Program-made: the position numbers and the translations under genes
Source of the DNA: Leucothrix pacifica
GTDB lineage: Bacteria > Pseudomonadota > Gammaproteobacteria > Thiotrichales > Thiotrichaceae
DNA: 64,000 bases
Direction of reading: 5' to 3'
Assembly (NCBI RefSeq): GCF_003172875.1
Contig: NZ_QGKM01000002.1
Coordinates: 1-64,000, forward strand
In this document: positions 1 through 8,070 of the stretch, piece by piece
Layout: each line of letters opens with the position of its first letter
How positions within the stretch are numbered: position 1 is the stretch's first letter
Notes under the pieces: generated by a model
Databases searched by the model: none
The model's input: the letters and a program-made list of their open reading frames with translations, nothing else
Told to the model about the DNA's origin: nothing

Positions 1-1
1 C

Positions 2-292
2 TCACCTCAGGTCGATGCGGCATGTGAAGGCGACTGGTCAGTTGAGAAACTGCTGGAAGTGGGTGAGCGCATCTGGAATATGGAACGTGACTTCAATATC
101 AAAGCGGGCATTACTGGTGAGCAAGACACCCTGCCTAAGCGCCTGTTAAAAGAAGCCGCTAAAGTTGGTCCGGCGACTGGTCGTGTGGCCGATCTGGATC
201 AAATGCTTCCGGAGTATTACTCCTTGCGCGGTTGGACAGCTGATGGCGTTCCGACTGATGAAACGCGGTCGCGCCTAAACCTGCCTGCTTAA
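2..292 (+). CDS. aor: Aldehyde:ferredoxin oxidoreductase, C-terminal fragment (5' end outside window)
   Basis: The reading frame is open from the window edge and ends in TAA. The C-terminal motifs RIWNMERDFN, DTLPKRLL and YYSLRGW followed by GVPT are the usual end of the tungsten-pterin aldehyde:ferredoxin oxidoreductase family, which oxidises aldehydes to carboxylates (or the reverse) with a bis-pterin W cofactor and a 4Fe-4S cluster. Only about 96 residues are visible, so the cofactor-binding domain cannot be checked. The genes downstream (FAD oxidoreductase, MoaD-like and ThiF-like proteins) are typical partners of bacterial AOR loci and support the call. A terminator follows the stop codon. 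Confidence 0.85.
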   Translation, partial: SPQVDAACEGDWSVEKLLEVGERIWNMERDFNIKAGITGEQDTLPKRLLKEAAKVGPATGRVADLDQMLPEYYSLRGWTADGVPTDETRSRLNLPA

Positions 293-304
293 ATCTAACC
301 TAAT

Positions 305-336
305 GGGGCGGCTATTTCGGCTGCCCCTTTCCTTTC
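305..336 (+). terminator. Rho-independent terminator after the AOR gene
   Basis: Arms GGGGCGGC (305-312) and GCTGCCCC (320-327) form an 8-bp stem with one G.U pair and a 7-nt loop, followed by the T-rich run TTTCCTTTCT. It lies 13 nt after the AOR stop codon and 33 nt before the next start, so AOR and the downstream accessory operon are probably separated or attenuated here. Confidence 0.7.
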
Positions 337-368
337 TACTTATATATCGTGTTATCTGAGGCCTCATA

Positions 369-2129
369 ATGAATCTGTTTCAAGCAATCGCGTGGTTGTT
401 CGGGGGCGCTCGCCCAAGCTCAACAAATTCAACGGTTCGTTCTACAACCACCGTGATACATCACCCGGCTGATACCAATACCAATACCAATACCAATACC
501 AATACCAATACCAATACCAATACCAATACCAATACCAATACCAATACCAATAGTGTTGCGGATGCCCCCGTGGAAACAACTTCTGCCGCGCGAAATAGTG
601 AAGAGACAACTGCAAGCACAGCTACTAAGGTTGCTGCAGGTGTTGGTGGCGCAAGTGCTGTGGGTATTGCACAATACTTAAATAATACATCGGATGACGG
701 TAATCAGTCAGAACCCGAAGGCGATCAGCGACAACAAATTACAGAGCTAAAAGAAGAAGCTGAAACGCTACTGGCAGAAAACTTTAGTGAGACAGAAGAA
801 GCTGCAAGTTATGAAACCGCAGCAGCCAATACAAACACGAGTACATCTAGCAGCAGAACAGCGACTAACGCAAAAAATAGCACCCAACACATTATTATAG
901 GTGCAGGCCCGGCAGGTGTTGTAGCGGCAGAAACCATAAGAAAGTTAGATAAAAACGCCACGATCACAATCATCGGTGATGAACCCGAAGCGCCCTACTC
1001 ACGGATGGCAATCCCCTATTTCCTTGAAGAAAATATTGAAGCCGAAGGCACGCACCTACGCAAAACCAACAACCACTTTGCTGATGCCAATATTAATGTC
1101 ATTCAGCAACATGTGACGCGGGTTGATCCGGTCAATAATGTGGTGGAGTTGCAAAACGGACAAACGCTGCCCTGGGATAAACTGCTCATCGCTACCGGCT
1201 CCCACCCGATTAAGCCACCCATTCCAGGACTAGACAATCCCAAAGTTGCTAATTGCTGGACACTGGCGGATTCACGAAAAATTATCGATCACGTTAAGAA
1301 AGGCTCACACGTCGTGCAAATCGGTGCAGGCTTTATCGGCTGTATTATTCTCGAAGCACTGGTCAGACGTGGGGCTGATTTAACGGTGGTAGAAATGGAC
1401 AACCGCATGGTACCTCGTATGTTAGATGAACAATGCGGTGGCATGCTGAAAAGCTGGTGTGAATCCAAAGGCGTAACCGTGCTGACTGAAACGCAGGTGA
1501 CCAGTATTGAAGACAATGGTGATGGCTTGAAAATCCAGCTATCCCATGGTGAAGCGCTGGATGCTGACTTTGTGATTTCAGCAACGGGTGTTCGCAGTAA
1601 TACTGAATTCCTTGAAGGTAGTGGCATTAAAATGGATCAGGGTATTTTGGTGGATGTGCATCTGGAATCAAATTTACCGGGTATATATGCTGCGGGCGAC
1701 GTGGCTCAAGGTGTGGACTTCACCACTGGCGGCTACAGCGTCCATGCGATACAGCCGACAGCTGCTGATCACGGCATTATCTGTGCGAAAAATATGGTTC
1801 AGGGCAACTCAACCCGACATAAAGGGAGCCTGCAGATGAATGTGCTATCCACGCTAGACTTAGTGTCTACCTCGTATGGTGCATGGGAAGGCGTAGCAGG
1901 TGGTGAAAGCTCGGAGCTAATTGATAGCGACCGCTACCGCTACATTCGACTGCAATTTAGCGGCGATAAATTAATCGGTGCGAACACCCTCGGCATCACG
2001 CAAAACATCGGCGCACTCCGTGGCCTTATTCAAAGTGAAAGTCATTTGGGTGTCTGGAAAGATCGCTTAATGGAAAATCCACTAAACTTTATGGACGCTT
2101 ATGTCTCAATCACCGGAAACCATGCATGA
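369..2129 (+). CDS. NAD(P)/FAD-dependent oxidoreductase with long low-complexity N-terminus, AOR-associated
   Basis: A 586-residue flavoprotein. Residues 1-171 are low complexity: a short hydrophobic start (MNLFQAIAWLFGG), a perfect (Thr-Asn)13 tract at residues 36-61, an Ala/Gly/Val stretch and an acidic region. From residue 172 it is an ordinary pyridine-nucleotide-disulfide oxidoreductase: FAD motif IIIGAGPAG, central NAD motif VVQIGAGFIGC, and second FAD motif GIYAAGDVA. The start is supported by GAGG 7 nt upstream and by the lack of any internal ATG before the FAD domain. It overlaps the MoaD-like gene by 4 bases (ATGA), so translation is coupled. It probably passes electrons between AOR and NAD(P)H; that role is inferred from the neighbourhood. 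The N-terminal extension is not a family feature and its function is unknown. Confidence 0.85.
   Translation: MNLFQAIAWLFGGARPSSTNSTVRSTTTVIHHPADTNTNTNTNTNTNTNTNTNTNTNTNTNSVADAPVETTSAARNSEETTASTATKVAAGVGGASAVGIAQYLNNTSDDGNQSEPEGDQRQQITELKEEAETLLAENFSETEEAASYETAAANTNTSTSSSRTATNAKNSTQHIIIGAGPAGVVAAETIRKLDKNATITIIGDEPEAPYSRMAIPYFLEENIEAEGTHLRKTNNHFADANINVIQQHVTRVDPVNNVVELQNGQTLPWDKLLIATGSHPIKPPIPGLDNPKVANCWTLADSRKIIDHVKKGSHVVQIGAGFIGCIILEALVRRGADLTVVEMDNRMVPRMLDEQCGGMLKSWCESKGVTVLTETQVTSIEDNGDGLKIQLSHGEALDADFVISATGVRSNTEFLEGSGIKMDQGILVDVHLESNLPGIYAAGDVAQGVDFTTGGYSVHAIQPTAADHGIICAKNMVQGNSTRHKGSLQMNVLSTLDLVSTSYGAWEGVAGGESSELIDSDRYRYIRLQFSGDKLIGANTLGITQNIGALRGLIQSESHLGVWKDRLMENPLNFMDAYVSITGNHA
474..551 (+). 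repeat. Hexanucleotide tandem repeat (ACCAAT)13 inside the FAD oxidoreductase gene
   Basis: Thirteen perfect consecutive copies of ACCAAT encode (Thr-Asn)13. The 6-bp unit means that gain or loss of copies keeps the frame, so the tract should change protein length by two residues per unit rather than switch the gene off. Confidence 0.97.
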
Positions 2130-2374
2130 AGGTAACCTTTAAATTATTCGCAACATTAATGTGTCACTTACCGCCGGAAGCTGATGGCCATGCCGTGGAC
2201 TTAGAGGTAAGTGATGACACATCGGCCTATGATATTATCGACCGCTACGGCGTATCCCGCGAAGACGCCTATTTGGTGTTGGTCAACGGGGTATATTTAC
2301 AGTTACATGAACGCTTCGAGCCGCTAAAAGAAAACGATGTATTAGCGGTTTGGCCACCAGTCGCGGGAGGATAA
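2126..2374 (+). CDS. MoaD/ThiS-family sulfur carrier protein, AOR-associated
   Basis: An 82-residue beta-grasp protein ending in the diagnostic Gly-Gly (WPPVAGG), the residue adenylated and thiocarboxylated in MoaD/ThiS proteins. Start ATG overlaps the upstream stop (ATGA) and the TAA overlaps the next start (TAATG). It is followed two genes later by a ThiF/MoeB-like enzyme, the family that activates such carriers. This suggests a dedicated sulfur-transfer pair for the pterin dithiolene of the neighbouring AOR; that assignment is inference from context. General molybdopterin synthase small subunits look the same, so housekeeping MoaD is the alternative. Confidence 0.85.
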   Translation: MKVTFKLFATLMCHLPPEADGHAVDLEVSDDTSAYDIIDRYGVSREDAYLVLVNGVYLQLHERFEPLKENDVLAVWPPVAGG

Positions 2375-2670
2375 TGGTGAATGAATCCACCACGATTGAG
2401 TTAGAGATGGGATTGTCGGAAAAAGAGTTTGGCAGAGCCTTACCCAATGCGGTGAAACCCTACCAACTCACCACACAGAGTTATGGCTATTTACTAGACT
2501 CTGATGACCAGCAAATCCAAATCGAAACGACGGCTTTGCCACCACGTGCTATCGCTTCCGCACGTATTCCCCGCACGATGGTTGTTCTGAAGTTTTCAGA
2601 GCAAAGCAAAGCGCAGGTCGATGAGTTCATGCAACGCTTCAATCGATATATGCACCGCGGAGGTGGCTAA
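2374..2670 (+). CDS. Small unknown protein in the AOR accessory operon
   Basis: 98 residues from ATG 2374, which overlaps the MoaD-like stop (TAATG) and has GGAGG 3 nt upstream; an in-frame GTG lies one codon later. The protein has no signal peptide or membrane segment. The middle (residues 35-70) looks beta-rich and the end helical, finishing in HRGGG. I do not recognise the family. Its tight packing between the MoaD-like and ThiF-like genes points to a role in cofactor maturation or AOR assembly, but nothing in the sequence proves it. Confidence 0.75.
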   Translation: MVNESTTIELEMGLSEKEFGRALPNAVKPYQLTTQSYGYLLDSDDQQIQIETTALPPRAIASARIPRTMVVLKFSEQSKAQVDEFMQRFNRYMHRGGG

Positions 2671-2673
2671 CTG

Positions 2674-3423
2674 ATGACCCCTGAACAACGGGATCGTTAC
2701 GACAGACAAATACGCTTGCCGGCAATCACCGAATCAGGCCAACAAAGCCTGTTGGATGCGCGCGTGTTAATCATCGGTATGGGTGGACTCGGCTCGCCGG
2801 TTGCCATGTATCTGGCCGCTGCCGGTGTCGGTCATTTGGTGTTGAGTGACTTTGACATCGTCGAGCGCTCCAATCTGCAGCGACAAGTCATTCACACCGA
2901 GCAAACCATTGGCCAGCTCAAAGTGGATTCGGCGAAAGTCTTTATTGAATCGCTCAACACAGACACGCAAGTCACGCCTCTTGCGCGTCAATTAAGTGAT
3001 GATGACTTGATGGAGCAAATACAACTGGCCGATGCTGTTGTGGATTGCACCGATAATTTTCCCAGTCGTTTTGAATTAAACCGTTGTTGTATTAAAGCGG
3101 GAAAGCCATTGGTTTCCGGTGCAGCGATTCGTCAGGAAGGGCAAATTAGCACTTATGATTTGCGTGTTGAAAACAGTCCCTGTTATCAGTGTTTGTATCC
3201 TGACATTGGCATTGAAAGCGTGACCTGTGCCATGGAAGGTGTACTTGCACCGGTTGTGGGCATCATTGGCACGATGCAGGCGCAGGAAACTATTAACGTA
3301 TTACTCGGCAGACCTGCATTGATTGGAAAACTATTATTACTGGATGCACAGCATTTGGAATGGCAACGCATGCAACTTCCCAAAAACCCAAATTGTCCGG
3401 CTTGTTCAGGAGCTCACTCATGA
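2674..3423 (+). CDS. HesA/MoeB/ThiF-family sulfur-carrier-activating adenylyltransferase
   Basis: 249 residues. The N-terminal RYDRQIRLP motif, the nucleotide-binding loop IIGMGGLGSPVA (about residues 33-44), the SDFDIVERSNLQRQ region and the CTDNFPSRF segment are those of E1-like enzymes that adenylate the C-terminal Gly-Gly of MoaD/ThiS carriers. Zinc-binding pairs CYQC (about 170) and CPAC (near the C-terminus) are present. There is no rhodanese domain, so sulfur must come from elsewhere. It lies 3 nt after the upstream gene and overlaps the next by ATGA. Its likely partner is the MoaD-like protein at 2126-2374. Confidence 0.88.
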   Translation: MTPEQRDRYDRQIRLPAITESGQQSLLDARVLIIGMGGLGSPVAMYLAAAGVGHLVLSDFDIVERSNLQRQVIHTEQTIGQLKVDSAKVFIESLNTDTQVTPLARQLSDDDLMEQIQLADAVVDCTDNFPSRFELNRCCIKAGKPLVSGAAIRQEGQISTYDLRVENSPCYQCLYPDIGIESVTCAMEGVLAPVVGIIGTMQAQETINVLLGRPALIGKLLLLDAQHLEWQRMQLPKNPNCPACSGAHS

Positions 3424-3740
3424 CACCCACTCAGCGTATTCAGGCAGCGGCTGCTTTTCAGGCATATAACGCTATGGAAACCACTAAACAGCGCCATTTG
3501 GATTTAATGTTGGCGATTGATACCCGCACAAAGAAGTTTAATCTGGCAGCAACGGAGGCTGAGAATGCCATGTTTAAACTGCTGTTGGCTGACCATAACG
3601 AACAGGTTCAGCAGTTCAAACTGGAAAGCGACACCTTGAAAGAAACTCACCCGGAGGCACACGCTGCGATGTTTCAGTACTTGGGTGAAGTCCATGCCAT
3701 GTTAGATGCGTTTAAAAGCTCAGCGGATAACGCCCACTAA
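3420..3740 (+). CDS. Small helical unknown protein, last gene of the AOR accessory operon
   Basis: 106 residues starting at ATG 3420, which overlaps the ThiF-like stop codon (ATGA). The sequence is almost wholly alpha-helical and charged with no cysteines, signal peptide or membrane segment, suggesting a coiled-coil or four-helix adaptor. I do not recognise the family. Operon position suggests a function with AOR or its maturation. Confidence 0.7.
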   Translation: MTPTQRIQAAAAFQAYNAMETTKQRHLDLMLAIDTRTKKFNLAATEAENAMFKLLLADHNEQVQQFKLESDTLKETHPEAHAAMFQYLGEVHAMLDAFKSSADNAH

Positions 3741-3764
3741 CAATACCTGACATGAGGACCGGGG

Positions 3765-5225
3765 TTATTTAACCGGCATTCTACCCAGCGCATCCAATGC
3801 AGCAATCTTGTAGGCTTCGGCCAGCGTTGGGTAGTTGAAAGTATTATCGATAAAGAAGTTCAGCTTTCCTTTGTGAGCCATTACTGCCTGACCAATATGT
3901 ACCAGTTCAGTCGCACCCTCACCAACAATATGCACACCCAGTAGTCGACGGGTTTTAATTGAGAAGATACACTTCATCAGGCCCGTTGTCAGACCCATAA
4001 TTTGTCCGCGCGCCGTCTCACGGAAACGCGCCACTCCAACCTCGTAAGGAATATTTCGCTTCTGAACATCTTCCTCAGTCATACCAACCATGGAAATTTC
4101 GGGCACTGAATAAATACCGTATGGGAAGTATTCTGATGTGGTACTCATCGGTTGATTGTAAGCACGACACACCGCGACACGCCCCTGCTCCATGGAAGTC
4201 GACGCCAGACTAGGGAAGCCAATCACATCACCAACCGCGTAGATATTATCCACTGAGGTTTGGAAATCATTATTCACCGTAACACGACCACGCTCATCAA
4301 CGTCTAATCCACAATTTTCCAGACCCAGACTTGATGTGGAACCGACTCTGCCCGCTGCGAACAACACCATTTCAGCTTTAACCAAACGACCACTATGCAG
4401 GTGACATAAATGACGACCACTCACTTCGTCTCGCTCTATGCTCTCGACTTTGTGTCCTAAACGGAAAGTCACACCGCGATCACGCAGCTGATTTACCATG
4501 TACTGAATAATCTCACGATCAACAAAATCCAGAATCTTTGTTCTCGGATCGATCAACGTCACACTGACATCCAGCGCACTAAAGATAGTGGCATACTCCA
4601 GACCGATAACACCGGCACCGACCACCGCCAATGAGCTTGGTATTTTCTCCATACTCAACAGCTCATCACTGTCGATAACGGTTTGGCCATTAAATGGCAC
4701 ATAGTCAGGACGGTACGGCTTAGTCCCTACCGCAATAATGATAGTCTCGCCACGAACGATAACATTTTCACCATGCTCCATTTCAATCTGGATATGATTT
4801 TTGTCCGCAAAACTCGCCATTCCATACAAGGTCTCGACCTGATTGCGCTGGAATTGAATCTCCTGAATTTCTACCTCGTGCGACAGAGTTTTATTGAGTC
4901 GCTCAAGAATGTCTTGCGCCGATATATTCTCTTTCACGCGATAGCTCAAACCGTAGAACTCACGCTCACGCATCCCCGATAAGTTCAGTACAGTTTCACG
5001 CATGGTTTTACTGGGAATCGTACCGGTATGAACAGATACACCGCCGATCTTGTGACCCTTTTCGATCACTAGCACCCGCTTTCCAAGTTTCGCACCCTGA
5101 ATCGCAGCACTACGACCACCCGGCCCACTACCAATAACGATCAGGTCATAATGGTTTTGAGGATTCACTTTAAACTTGGCTTTTTCAGGAAGGACTTGAG
5201 GTTTTTGCTCGGTTTTGGCATTCAT
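3765..5225 (-). CDS. sthA: Soluble pyridine nucleotide transhydrogenase
   Basis: 486 residues. The FAD motif IGSGPGGRSAA and the segment GGVSVHTGTIPSK replace the usual CxxxxC redox pair of this disulfide-reductase superfamily, as in SthA/UdhA, which uses FAD without a redox disulfide. The NAD motif VVGAGVIGLEYA and second FAD motif YAVGDVIG follow, with the dimerisation domain at the C-terminus. It moves hydride between NADPH and NAD+ in the cytoplasm. The membrane-bound transhydrogenase pntAB is also in this window (33218-36181), so the cell has both routes. Convergent with the AOR operon, 24 bases from its last stop codon. Confidence 0.92.
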   Translation of the reverse strand: MNAKTEQKPQVLPEKAKFKVNPQNHYDLIVIGSGPGGRSAAIQGAKLGKRVLVIEKGHKIGGVSVHTGTIPSKTMRETVLNLSGMREREFYGLSYRVKENISAQDILERLNKTLSHEVEIQEIQFQRNQVETLYGMASFADKNHIQIEMEHGENVIVRGETIIIAVGTKPYRPDYVPFNGQTVIDSDELLSMEKIPSSLAVVGAGVIGLEYATIFSALDVSVTLIDPRTKILDFVDREIIQYMVNQLRDRGVTFRLGHKVESIERDEVSGRHLCHLHSGRLVKAEMVLFAAGRVGSTSSLGLENCGLDVDERGRVTVNNDFQTSVDNIYAVGDVIGFPSLASTSMEQGRVAVCRAYNQPMSTTSEYFPYGIYSVPEISMVGMTEEDVQKRNIPYEVGVARFRETARGQIMGLTTGLMKCIFSIKTRRLLGVHIVGEGATELVHIGQAVMAHKGKLNFFIDNTFNYPTLAEAYKIAALDALGRMPVK

Positions 5226-5630
5226 CAGAGAGACTTCCCTTTTTTGACAGTAAGAAGAGATAACATCATTAGCTGCCGTAAGTTACATAAAATAGGCACA
5301 CTAGTCCAACAGCATTCACTTAAGTATTACTTAATAAAGCGTAAGTATTGGTTGGATTTATTAATAAACTCAAAATGACATATCTCAGCGAGCCTATGTT
5401 ATTTTTTATAGCGTTTCTGGCGGGAGCGTGAGAATATTACAGGCATTAAAAAGCCAAAGGGAGGTAGGAGACAAAGTGGCTTAAGTCAACTACCTCCGAT
5501 TGGCTGAGGAGGAGGAAATCATCTTACGGGCTCTATAGTATTAAAAATGTTGCGATGCATCAATTAACAATAAATCAACGCTTCGTTTAAATAAGCTTTT
5601 ACTAATATACTCAACCATGGAAACATAATA
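5226..5630. promoter_or_regulatory. 405-bp divergent intergenic region between sthA and the tlpA-like gene
   Basis: No gene is seen. The region is AT-rich and must carry promoters for sthA (-) and the TlpA-like gene (+). It contains a perfect 8-bp inverted repeat, GGAGGTAG (5460-5467) and CTACCTCC (5490-5497), separated by 22 nt, which could be an operator or a stem-loop. Confidence 0.4.
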
Positions 5631-6146
5631 ATGAAAACAATTCTGCTACTTGCCTTGAGCGCAACGCTATTGATAGCTGGCTGTGACCGTGGCGGACGTG
5701 ACCCCGTTTTTGATGATTCGATCAAAGGGCAAACCGCACCAGACTTTAGCCTGCCCCAATTAGGTAAAGATACGCCTCTCAAACTGTCAGACTATAAAGG
5801 CAAATTGGTATTGCTGAATTTCTGGGCATCATGGTGCCCGCCGTGTCGCGTGGAAGTACCAGACTTTGTGGCGATGCAAAGCAAATACGGTGGCGAGAAA
5901 TTTACTATTATTGGTGTCAGCATTGAAGGTAAGGATGAAATGATGCCATTTGTGACCGCGAATAAAATGAATTATCCACTGACTTATGGACAAGATGCAG
6001 GGAACAAACTTGCTGCCACGTATGGCGACCCTGATGGGGCATTACCTTACAGTGTTTTGATTAGTCCGGAGCAAAAAGTACTGGATATCTATACGGGCAT
6101 TATTAGCAAAGAGAAGTTTGAAAAAATTTTGGCTAAACATCTTTGA
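5631..6146 (+). CDS. TlpA/ResA-like thioredoxin-fold lipoprotein
   Basis: 171 residues. The first 18 residues form a lipoprotein signal ending in the lipobox LIAGC, so the mature protein is anchored on the periplasmic side. A thioredoxin fold follows with active site WASWCPPC (about residues 65-72) and the downstream region typical of the TlpA/ResA/AhpC-TSA group. Such proteins reduce periplasmic disulfides, for example in cytochrome c or copper-site maturation. It is a single-gene unit convergent with ureG. The particular substrate cannot be deduced. Confidence 0.88.
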   Translation: MKTILLLALSATLLIAGCDRGGRDPVFDDSIKGQTAPDFSLPQLGKDTPLKLSDYKGKLVLLNFWASWCPPCRVEVPDFVAMQSKYGGEKFTIIGVSIEGKDEMMPFVTANKMNYPLTYGQDAGNKLAATYGDPDGALPYSVLISPEQKVLDIYTGIISKEKFEKILAKHL

Positions 6147-6232
6147 TGTCACTGCCGCCAGCTCTGGCTGCTGCACTTAAGTAGGCAAACGTGATAAGTC
6201 CTTACTACTTAGCCAAAAATGAATAGTATTTT

Positions 6233-6267
6233 GCGTTGAGTCCAGCCTAGCTCGCTGAACTCAGCGC
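6233..6267. terminator. Possible hairpin between the tlpA-like gene and ureG
   Basis: Fourteen-nt arms GCGTTGAGTCCAGC (6233-6246) and GCTGAACTCAGCGC (6254-6267) pair with one wobble and one mismatch around a 7-nt loop. It lies 10 nt beyond the ureG stop and between convergent genes. No clear U-run follows on either strand, so termination is only suggested. Confidence 0.45.
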
Positions 6268-6276
6268 ATGGCTACC

Positions 6277-6897
6277 TCAGACCTTCGCGTCCAACATTCC
6301 CTGATGCACAATGAAATCAATGATGGTTTGTACACCTTTACCCGTTTTCATATTGGCAAAAACGAACGGCTTGTCACCGCGCATTTTCTTCGCATCCCGA
6401 TCCATTACTTCCAGCGATGCACCGACCATGGGTGCAAGATCGATTTTATTAATCACCAACAGATCTGATTTAGTGATACCCGGCCCACCTTTACGGGGGA
6501 TTTTATCGCCAGCAGACACATCGATCACGTAGATAGTCAGATCCGACAGCTCAGGGCTGAAGGTCGCACTTAAGTTGTCACCACCACTTTCGATGACCAC
6601 GAAATCGAGATCCGGAAACTTGGCATACAAATCATCAACCGCCGCCAGATTGACCGACGCATCTTCACGGATAGCCGTATGAGGGCAGCCACCGGTTTCA
6701 ACACCGACAATCCGGTCTGGTTCCATCGCCTCATTGCGCAATAAAAACTCCGCATCTTCGCGTGTGTAAATATCATTGGTGACCACTGCCATTTCGTAAG
6801 GGTCTTTCATTTCCTTACACAGCTGCGTTAACAAAGCGGTTTTTCCTGAACCAACCGGTCCACCGACACCAACGCGAAGTAATTTACTATCTGCCAT
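6277..6897 (-). CDS. ureG: Urease accessory GTPase UreG
   Basis: 206 residues. P-loop [12 protein letters not shown] (about 12-23), the [16 protein letters not shown] segment and the NKIDLAP guanine-specificity motif are those of UreG, the SIMIBI GTPase that hydrolyses GTP while nickel is loaded into urease with UreF, UreD and UreE. Last gene of the ureDABCEFG operon, 11 bases after ureF. Confidence 0.95.
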   Translation of the reverse strand: MADSKLLRVGVGGPVGSGKTALLTQLCKEMKDPYEMAVVTNDIYTREDAEFLLRNEAMEPDRIVGVETGGCPHTAIREDASVNLAAVDDLYAKFPDLDFVVIESGGDNLSATFSPELSDLTIYVIDVSAGDKIPRKGGPGITKSDLLVINKIDLAPMVGASLEVMDRDAKKMRGDKPFVFANMKTGKGVQTIIDFIVHQGMLDAKV

Positions 6898-6908
6898 ACA
6901 AAAATCTC

Positions 6909-7583
6909 TTAAGATCGAAATAAACGTGAATATTGTGTTTCATGCTGCGCGCTTAAAATAGCCAGCATGGGAAGGCCGGAGCCAATGGCCTCATCAGTGA
7001 TATTGGCGGAATGCTCAACTAATGCCGGAATCTCCTGCAACAGCTCACCCATCAGTCGTTGCCCGTCGGTTTGCCCCAATGGCACTAATTTAATTGCTGC
7101 TGCGACCTGATTCTCCATCCAGGACCACACCAGTCCGGTTGCCGCCTGTGTCGCTTGAATGTCCCAACGCACCGAGGCCAAGGCAAACATGGTGGTAAAA
7201 CTCACTGCCTCTCCACGCTCCCAATACTCAGTGCCAACCATCCCTAAGTCCCTCAGTAAGCGCGATAAAGCCACGCCCATATGAGAGTCTTCAGCGAATA
7301 ATTCGGCAGCCTCGCGCTGCGCAAATAGCTGCTCATTCAACAGACGCAACTGCTCCTTATCATCCTGCTGCCATGCTTGATACAGACGAAAGAACATCGG
7401 TACTTCCAGGCGACTGAGACCACTGTGCATAATGCTGCGAATCCACTGCACAGCGGATTGATAGTCTTTCAACAAGCCCATCTCAACCGCAGACTCCAAC
7501 CCCTGTGAATAGGCAAACGCCCCCACTGGTAAACTTGGACTGGTCAGCTGCATCAAGCGCATATAAGCCATCGACTCAGCCAT
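6909..7583 (-). CDS. ureF: Urease accessory protein UreF
   Basis: 224 residues from ATG 7583, which overlaps the ureE stop by 8 bases and is preceded by GGTGGG within the His-rich ureE 3' end. The frame stays open further upstream but there it lies inside ureE. The [20 protein letters not shown] opening and overall length match UreF, the scaffold that binds UreD and UreG and gates nickel insertion. An ATG four codons later (7571) is an alternative start. Confidence 0.93.
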   Translation of the reverse strand: MAESMAYMRLMQLTSPSLPVGAFAYSQGLESAVEMGLLKDYQSAVQWIRSIMHSGLSRLEVPMFFRLYQAWQQDDKEQLRLLNEQLFAQREAAELFAEDSHMGVALSRLLRDLGMVGTEYWERGEAVSFTTMFALASVRWDIQATQAATGLVWSWMENQVAAAIKLVPLGQTDGQRLMGELLQEIPALVEHSANITDEAIGSGLPMLAILSAQHETQYSRLFRS

Positions 7584-8070
7584 GAGAATGCCCACCATGA
7601 TGGTCATGACTATGCCCGTGGCTGTGCGCGCCGTGCGAATGTCCCGCACCACTTTTATACGCACCACCTTCTGGTTCAAATGGCACTGACTCAACAGTAA
7701 CTGACAACCCAAAACCCTGAATCATGTCATCCAGTACATGGTCATGCTGGTAGCGCAATAAGCCAGCTTCGATCTGTAAGGGAATGTGACGATTCCCCAA
7801 ATGGTAGGCAGCTTTGGCTAAAGCCAGGCCATCCTCAACATACACACTGGAAACCGTTTCATCCGCAGCGATAATCTCAACCACTAAACCTTCTTCGGAT
7901 TTCAACTTTTCACCACCGCGCAGGATTGCACCCTTTTCCAGAAAGATACCGGCATCTTCCCCAGAATCTAAAGTGACCCGTTGGCGGGTTTTAATCCTCA
8001 GATCCAAGGGTAAGGTCACGCTTGCGGCGGCTGGGGTGGCTGCATCAATTTTTTCAGTTAATTTAATCAT
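7576..8070 (-). CDS. ureE: Urease nickel metallochaperone UreE
   Basis: 164 residues. An N-terminal peptide-binding domain is followed by the metal-binding domain (YHLGNRHIPLQIE) and a histidine-rich tail with repeated HSHG/HGHSHDHH units (residues 143-164), which binds nickel in many UreE proteins. Start ATG overlaps the last base of ureC. Confidence 0.94.
   Translation of the reverse strand: MIKLTEKIDAATPAAASVTLPLDLRIKTRQRVTLDSGEDAGIFLEKGAILRGGEKLKSEEGLVVEIIAADETVSSVYVEDGLALAKAAYHLGNRHIPLQIEAGLLRYQHDHVLDDMIQGFGLSVTVESVPFEPEGGAYKSGAGHSHGAHSHGHSHDHHGGHSHG

Noticed and set aside
474-551. Possible CRISPR or direct-repeat array
   Set aside because: Units are 6 bp with no spacers; it is a microsatellite within a coding region.
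429-674. Minus-strand open frame with repeated Gly-Ile
   Set aside because: It is the antisense translation of the ACCAAT repeat inside the FAD oxidoreductase gene; no start signal and no family similarity.
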